Positions 58,501 to 64,000 of a stretch of 64,000 bases of DNA are shown one piece after another (within the stretch, counting starts at the first letter, position 1; every line of letters starts with the position of its first letter). Below the pieces are notes generated by a model. The model saw nothing but the letters and a program-made list of their open reading frames with translations, was not told the DNA's origin and made no database searches. Both the position numbers and the translations under genes were made by a program. The stretch is from Neoechinorhynchus agilis. Taxonomy: Eukaryota > Acanthocephala. Where the stretch lies: the NCBI GenBank assembly GCA_051530055.1, contig CM121342.1:6324001-6388000 (forward strand), written 5' to 3'.

Positions 58501-59152
58501 TCGATGGGAAAAGACGAGAATCGACAAGGGTCGATGGGAAAAGACAAGAATCGATAGGAAACGTCAATAATCGACATCAGTCGACAGTAACCATTAGGAA
58601 TCGATGGGAAAAGACAAGAATCGACCAGAATCTATGGGAATTTCCAATAAAATGTGCAATGATAGAGCAATAGTTCAATCCAAAAAAGTTAAAATGGCGT
58701 TTTCTAGTCAACATTCCATGGGAAAAGACGAGAATCGACAGGGGTCGATGGGAAAAGACAAGAATCGATAGGAAACGTCAATAATCCACATGAATCGACA
58801 GTAACCAATAGGAATCGATGGGAAAAGACAAGAATCGACCAGAATCTATGGGAATTTCCAATAAAATGTGCAATGATAGAGCAATAGTTCAATCCAAAAA
58901 AGTTAAAATGGCGTTTTCTAGTGAACATTCGATGGGAAAAGACGAGAATCGACAAGGGTCGATGGGAAAAGACAAGAATCGATAGGAAACGTCAATAATC
59001 GACATCAGTCGACAGTAACCATTAGGAATCGATGGGAAAAGACAAGAATCGACCAGAATCTATGGGAATTTCCAATAAAATGTGCAATGATAGAGCAATA
59101 GTTCAATCCAAAAAAGTTAAAATGGCGTTTTCTAGTCAACATTCGATGGGGA
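55545..59152. repeat. 214-bp satellite array, about 17 copies
   Basis: About 17 units of 214 bp (some shortened to roughly 160-190 by internal deletion), each beginning TCTATGGGAATTTCCAATAA and containing several sub-repeats of GATGGGAAAAGACAAGAATC. Units are nearly identical and differ at a few linked positions (CATTCGATGG versus CATTCCATGG, CCACATGAAT versus CGACATCAGT) that define two or three alternating unit types, i.e. a higher-order pattern. Minus-strand frames of 74-154 codons are repeat readings. Confidence 0.95.
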
Positions 59153-59158
59153 TGGGAA

Positions 59159-59329
59159 ATGTTAGTAAAAAAACCCAAAAAAGCCGAAATCGATCGATTG
59201 GAAAATGCCCTTCGAACTTCTAAAGTGTTCATTAAATGCGTCGCTATTGAACTATTTTCAGGAGGCACACAAGTTACTCGAAATGTTAGCGACTTTATAA
59301 ATAAAAAAAAGGTCAAACATAAATCATAG
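59159..59329 (+). CDS. Short ORF abutting the satellite, possible gene 3' end
   Basis: ATG at 59159, a few bases after the last satellite unit, opens 56 codons reading KKPKKAEIDRLENALRTSKV, FIKCVAIELFSGGTQVTRN and SDFINKKKVKHKS, then TAG and an AATAAA about 60 bp further on. Composition is convincingly protein-like (basic, helical). It may be the last exon of a gene whose upstream part was displaced by the satellite, or a complete small protein. Family not recognised. Confidence 0.4.
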   Translation: MLVKKPKKAEIDRLENALRTSKVFIKCVAIELFSGGTQVTRNVSDFINKKKVKHKS

Positions 59330-60360
59330 AAATTGGCACTGAATTTAGAAAACAAAGAATTTTGAAATCATAGTGAAACCAAATCGCATCGCAGCCGAAT
59401 AAATAACCCTTCAATAATTATAATAAATCCATTTCGTTAAAGGGAGAAGCAATTGCAGAGAGCGTGATAATGCACTTTGGCACGAAAGAATCTTTCAAAA
59501 GTTACGTCACATCAATTGAATTTCGTTAGAACGATAAAGCTTCGAAAATAGTCCTTTTGAAAATTAGAGCAAAATTTATTTTGAATTGAGATATTTGCGT
59601 TTTCTAACGAAGAACAAGGTTATTCCTGCGGCAAAATATCTCGCTCGCAGTACAACGAGGCAATGCTGCTAACGTGATACCGACAGGCGAGGAAGGAGAG
59701 AAGCTAAGACTTTTGTGGACGGTGTTGATTTCACGTTTTGTACTTTAACAATAACAAAACCTGAGATTTGGTTTGTAATGAATACGTTAAAAATCAAAAA
59801 AATATATTAATTTTCATTGTAAAGAAATTATTAGTCTTAGTTTCAATTAGCGATGTTTGATTCAGAAAATAAATTTATCTTTGCTTGTATTTCTGAATCA
59901 AACATCGCTAACTGAAATTAATTTTCATTCTTCCGTAAAGGCCATTCAGATGACGCAAACTAATCGCTGATTAAGTGCGATTTCAATAGTTCAATTTTTT
60001 CCAATGAACAATTCAATGTTCAAATCGTTCTCGTAATCGCCTGAGTTGGCTTTCTTAAAGACCACAGAGGAATGTTTCAATTTTTTGGTTTTATTCTTTG
60101 AAAAAAAATCGAACAATAATGTTCGTATTTTACACTGTTTAATCGTATTAAAAAAAAGGAAATTTGAATTGTTTTTCCGACTCCCGGTATAAATTAATCT
60201 CCTTTTCCTCATATTTCATCCTAAAAAAGAATTTTTAAAACATTCCTTGCAATGGTCTACTTTTCTTAACGAAAAAATTTCTCGGGCATATCGACCGCTT
60301 ATTCGGTCGATAATATAAAACAAACTTCCATTAACGACGAAAATCAATTTCGAAGATTTA
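59330..60360. mobile_element. LINE 3'-end fragment and a foldback
   Basis: At about 59610-59710 the plus strand reads FLRQNISLAVQRGNAANV, the terminal signature of the LINE family also found at 46.8-47.4 and 49.3-49.7 kb. At 59840-59919 inverted arms of about 30 bp (TTAGCGATGTTTGATTCAGA and complement) flank a 20-nt loop; the same GCGATGTTTGATT motif occurs near 45087. No gene is seen in the rest. Confidence 0.6.
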
Positions 60361-60534
60361 ATGAAAATCGGCAGCATCAAAAAAGTTTTTATTCCAAAGT
60401 CAAAGAGCTTTAAGCCGAGTCACTTAAGAATACCAAAATTATTAAAATCAATTCATTTAAATGTACCATTTGGTGAACAAGCAAAGAAATGGATTTTATC
60501 TCAAATTAGCAGATTTGTTTGGTGTCGAATTTAA
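60361..60534 (+). CDS. Possible 57-aa ORF
   Basis: ATG at 60361 opens 57 codons (MKIGSIKKVFIPKSKSFKPS, LNVPFGEQAKKWILSQISR) and the frame is open a further 14 codons upstream. Basic, no signal peptide, no known domain, and no splice partners found. Downstream, 60577-60690 is a relative of the foldback unit of the 39-41 kb array. Confidence 0.25.
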   Translation: MKIGSIKKVFIPKSKSFKPSHLRIPKLLKSIHLNVPFGEQAKKWILSQISRFVWCRI

Positions 60535-60879
60535 AAATTGAAATACGAAAAAATGAAGCTGGGTTTGTAGTATAGAGATAGAATCCTTGGAGATGATCAA
60601 GTTTATATTTGGCTTTCCCTTTCGAAATATTTCTTTGCAATAAAATACTTTTTATCCGGGGAAGAGGGATTATCATCACCACAATTCTAATTTTTTGTTT
60701 GTTTTTTTAATTTATTTGGTGTGTGAGTTTATGAATTTATTTCAATAATTAAGAAAACCATTGAATAGTCTCTTCAATTTCATATCATTCAAATTTTTAT
60801 CGCCGATGCATAAGTTTTTTATTTTCGAGCGCTCAAAGTTCCAATGGAAACCTAGGAACATCTTTATTCTCCATTGCCT

Positions 60880-61600
60880 CGATGGCCCTATTTTCTGATC
60901 TCCGATAAAAATAATGCTCAATAAATCTTCCTCCATTGCCTTCGATAGCCCTGTTTTCTGAATCGCTTAATCTCCGATAAAAATAATGTTGAATAAATTT
61001 TAAAATGCGGGTTTTTATCCTCCATTGCCTCGATGGCCCTGTTTTCTGAATTGCTTAATCTCCGATAAAAGTAATGCTCAATAAATCTTCCGCCATTGCC
61101 TTCGATGGCCCTGTTTTCTGAATTGCTTAATCTCCGATAAAAATAATGCTCAATAAATCTTCCTCCATTGCCTTCGATGGCCCTGTTTTCTGAATTGCTT
61201 AATCTCCGATAAAAGTAATGCTCAATAAATCTTCCTCCATTGCCTTCGATGGCCCTATTTTCTGAATCGCTTAATCTCCGATAAAAGTAATGCTCAATAA
61301 ATCTTCCTCCATTGCCTCGATGGCCCTGTTTTCTGAATTGCTTAATATCCGATAAAAATAATGCTCAATAAATCTTCCTCCATTGCCTTCGATGGCCCTG
61401 TTTTCTGAATTGCTTAATCTCCGATAAAAGTAATGCTCAATAAATCTTCCTCCATTGCCTTCGATCGATGGCCCTGTTTTCTGAATTGTTAATCTCCGAT
61501 AAAAGTAATGCTCAATAAATCTTCCTCCATTGCCTTCGATAGCCCTGTTTTCTAAATCGCTTAATCTCCGATAAAAATAATGTTGAATAAATCTTAAAAA
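60880..61600. repeat. 73-bp minisatellite upstream of ALG9
   Basis: Nine to ten units of about 72-73 bp (a few 88) containing CTTCCTCCATTGCCTTCGAT, GGCCCTGTTTTCTGAATTGC and CTCCGATAAAAATAATGCTC. Ends about 70 bp before the ALG9 start codon, so the array lies in its promoter/5' UTR region. Minus-strand open reading is a repeat artefact. Confidence 0.93.
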
Positions 61601-61670
61601 TCGGGTTTTTTTGATGTTACACAGAACCAAGTGTAGAAAAAACCACATTTTCTCAATTTTTAGAAACCGG

Positions 61671-63837
61671 ATGCAAAGTTCTATAGCTAAAAGTTCAATT
61701 CCGATCAATAAATGGTCGTTGTTTCGAATTCTGCTTCTTGTGAGATTATCATGCGTTCCTTTGAATATAATAGACGATTGTGATGAAGTCTTCAACTTTT
61801 ATGAACCGGTTTGTTTGATGGTATTTTTAGGAGCTTAAAATTTCTAAAATTTTAGCTCCATTGGATGGTGTACGGACACGGGATGCAAACTTGGGAATAC
61901 GCACCGCAATTCGCTCTTCGTTCCTACGCCTATCTGGCACCATTTGCAGGATATTTATGTTTCCTCAAACCTTTCATATCAAAGCCAAACCTCTTTTTCT
62001 TTTTTCGATCTCTACTCGCATTTTTACACACAACCGCCGAAGTTCATTTCATCGGAGGTGTTCAGGAGCAATACGGAAACGAGGTTTCGAAAGTCTTGGC
62101 TGTAGTATTGGCCACAAACACCGGAATGAATCGAGCTTCTACTTGCTTTGTTAATAATTCAATCACCATGATGCTCATTATGGCATCGTATGGATCTTGG
62201 TTTAAAGGACATCTTATCGTAAGTATTTTAATGGGAGGGGGTTTTACCTTAAACCATTGCATATTTTGAAGACTTCGATTGTATTGATGGCAGCTTCGTG
62301 TATTCTCGGATGGACGTATGCCGCTATAATAGGGTTAGTGGCATTCTTTATTTCACTCACACCTCTAAAAATAATCTTAAAGGTTGCCTATTGCTATCGA
62401 TATCATATTCCGACGAAAAAATATCCACATTTTCGTACTTTCATCTCTATTATCAGGAATATTAATTACGGTAATCGACCATCCATTTTTTCGGTTTATT
62501 TTATCAGAAGTCTTAGTAGATTCCAATGGTGATTGTCGATTCGTGGTTCTATGGGAAATGGACGCTTACTCCACTAAACCATGTCCTCTACAATCTTCCT
62601 TGGATCAAAAATATCCTCAACATGGAATCCGGAAATGAATTCACACGATCCACGCTATACGGCGTCGAATCATGGACTTTCTACCTAAAAAACGCCATTC
62701 TTAACTTTAATGTTCTCGCTCCAATCGCTCTAATTCCCATAACTCTGTCTTTATTGATTAAATTACGAATCGAAACCAAACATAGACAACACGTGCCCAT
62801 TTGGTTTATTGGATTCGGAATTGTGATTTGGAGCGCCGTTTTGCTGTCTTCTCCTCATAAGGTACTGCCATCGCTTTTCAATGTGATTTTTTGAAAGAAA
62901 TCCGGATTCGAGTATTATTTTTTGTTTTTGTGCCTTTTTTCAAATAATTTTAAATTCATCCACATAATGTGAATTTAATGATTTGTCCTTAAATTGTTTT
63001 TTAATCAGCAATAACCTTTTACAGGAAGATCGGTTTATGTACCCCGTGTACCCATTGGTTTGTCTTTTGGCCACATTTGGCCTCTTCTACATAAAAGTTA
63101 GTTTAAAAAAATCGCAGTTTATTATTAATTCAAGAATGCCGTAGGCTTCAATAAGCGATCGTTTTTCAACTGCTTTCATATTGTTAATTTGCATTGTTCA
63201 CGCCATTTTATCTTTGAGCAGGATGATTTTGTTGTTCAAAGGTAATTTTTTTTCTATTAAGAATTTCACGTATTTATTTCAATAGGATACTACGCACCAA
63301 TTGATACCTTCACTTGGCTTTCACGTTCAAAAAATGAAACCGGTATTATTTGTCTTGGTCCAGATTGGTATAGATATCCTTCCCATCTACTTACGCCAGA
63401 TAAGTGAGTTTTTACACTTAACTTGTTTTTTTCATTTCCAAGGATGAGAATAAAGTTCTTGCCTTCAAAATATGACGGCCAGTTACCGGCTTATTATACA
63501 ACGGACGTGGATTTCCCAACACGATATTTATCCACTCATTTCAATGATATGAATCGACACGACAGTGGAGGCGGACGTTTCGTGAGTTTACAATTTAATA
63601 AAGAAAATATCGGTTTTTTTCTCTCAATAGGTACCATCAATCAATATGTGCAATTTTATAACAGGATTAGAGACGGATCTAGAGTATGAAATGAATGGAT
63701 TTGAGATCGTTCATAGGTCACGGCATATTGATACGTCTTCCTCGAAAATCAAAAATCCATTGAAGTACTTTTATTTTCCTTATCTAAGCGATAAAGTGAT
63801 TGAGTTTACGAATTATACTGTGTGGAAAAAAAGTTAA
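61671..63837 (+). CDS. ALG9: ALG9 alpha-1,2-mannosyltransferase
   Basis: ER multi-pass GT22-family enzyme that adds alpha-1,2-mannose from dolichol-phosphate-mannose to the lipid-linked N-glycan precursor. Ten exons, all GT-AG: 61671-61808, 61856-62218, 62272-62333, 62383-62470, 62520-62861, 63025-63096, 63144-63241, 63286-63403, 63443-63581 and 63631-63837. Introns are 39-53 bp except one of 163 bp. Key marks: NIIDDCDEVFNFYEP with the luminal Asp-Glu of the family, YGHGMQTWEYAPQFALRSYA, VDSWFYGKWTLTPLNHVLYN, SSPHKEDRFMYPVYPLVCL, GYYAPIDTFTWL and C-terminal YFPYLSDKVIEFTNYTVW. Start chosen at ATG 61671, shortly before the first membrane segment. Length and order agree with known ALG9 proteins; it looks complete and functional. 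Codons are clean throughout, a useful reference for intron size in this genome. Confidence 0.95.
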
Positions 63838-64000
63838 TGAAAAAAAATTGTTGAAAATACTGAATTATTTTATCTTATGTTTTCTGGATAGCCCATTAGA
63901 TATTTTCTTTGTGGATTATTTTTTCGTGAGCCCACCAATCTGGGCCAGGGAAGCGCATGAAATCAATTAATGCTCGTCAGTTTCTAAAGACCAATTCAGA

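Noticed and set aside
55605-59005. Series of near-identical 74-154 codon minus-strand frames
   Set aside because: They are readings of the 214-bp satellite; there is no start context, non-repeat domain or splice structure.
60880-61795. 174-codon minus-strand frame (YFYRRLSNSENRAIEGNGG repeats)
   Set aside because: Mostly a reading of the 73-bp minisatellite and antisense of ALG9 exon 1.

Overview
The window is animal nuclear DNA: AT-rich, with intron-containing genes on both strands that encode metazoan families (bHLH of the Tcf21/musculin type, AP-2, SLC17 transporters, an inositol trisphosphate receptor, SHQ1, an ADP-ribose pyrophosphatase relative, ALG9). Nearly every intron I could place is GT-AG and only about 43-57 bp long, with a few candidates of 24-35 bp. 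This points to a small invertebrate with compact introns (appendicularians, rotifers, orthonectids and some nematodes are like this). I cannot name the species.

Layout. 1-1612: 91-bp minisatellite. 2816-3321 (-): bHLH gene with CAGCTG E-boxes upstream. 4394-4537 (+): possible secreted peptide. 4676-8078 (-): AP-2 gene whose basic-region exon lies inside a 266-bp tandem array and is present six times. 9196-9619 (-) and 9699-10601 (+): divergent pair of unrecognised genes, the second with an N-terminal acylation motif. 11678-13937 and 15052-17599 (+): tandem SLC17-type transporter paralogues with a 176-bp array between them. 18797-19030 (+): small secreted precursor, converging on the IP3 receptor. 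19152-32314 (-): IP3 receptor, about 13 kb, with foldbacks and a tRNA-derived repeat array in its introns. 32629-33341 (-): unrecognised spliced gene just upstream. 33.6-42 kb: mostly repeats, with one small spliced minus-strand gene near 39 kb. 42018-43678 (+): SHQ1, split by a 489-bp element with terminal inverted repeats and a TA target duplication. 44.5-45.5 kb: complex foldback containing a small secreted-peptide ORF. 45944-48360 (+): NUDT9-like gene with degenerate Nudix box and LINE debris in one intron. 48.4-54.4 kb: an unrecognised gene, LINE and Penelope-like fossils. 54.4-59.2 kb: an 18-bp minisatellite and a 214-bp satellite. 60.9-61.6 kb: 73-bp minisatellite. 61671-63837 (+): ALG9, ten exons, complete.

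How it fits together. Host genes are ordinary single-copy functions (two developmental transcription factors, ER calcium release, ER N-glycan assembly, H/ACA RNP assembly) and show no operon-like logic. The striking feature is the interplay of genes and repeats: nine unrelated tandem arrays in 64 kb, one swallowing an exon of AP-2, one sitting in an IP3 receptor intron, several foldback elements inside introns, and one short inverted-repeat element exactly splitting a conserved SHQ1 exon. All exon boundaries were read by eye from splice consensus and protein similarity. No alignment or RNA evidence was available.
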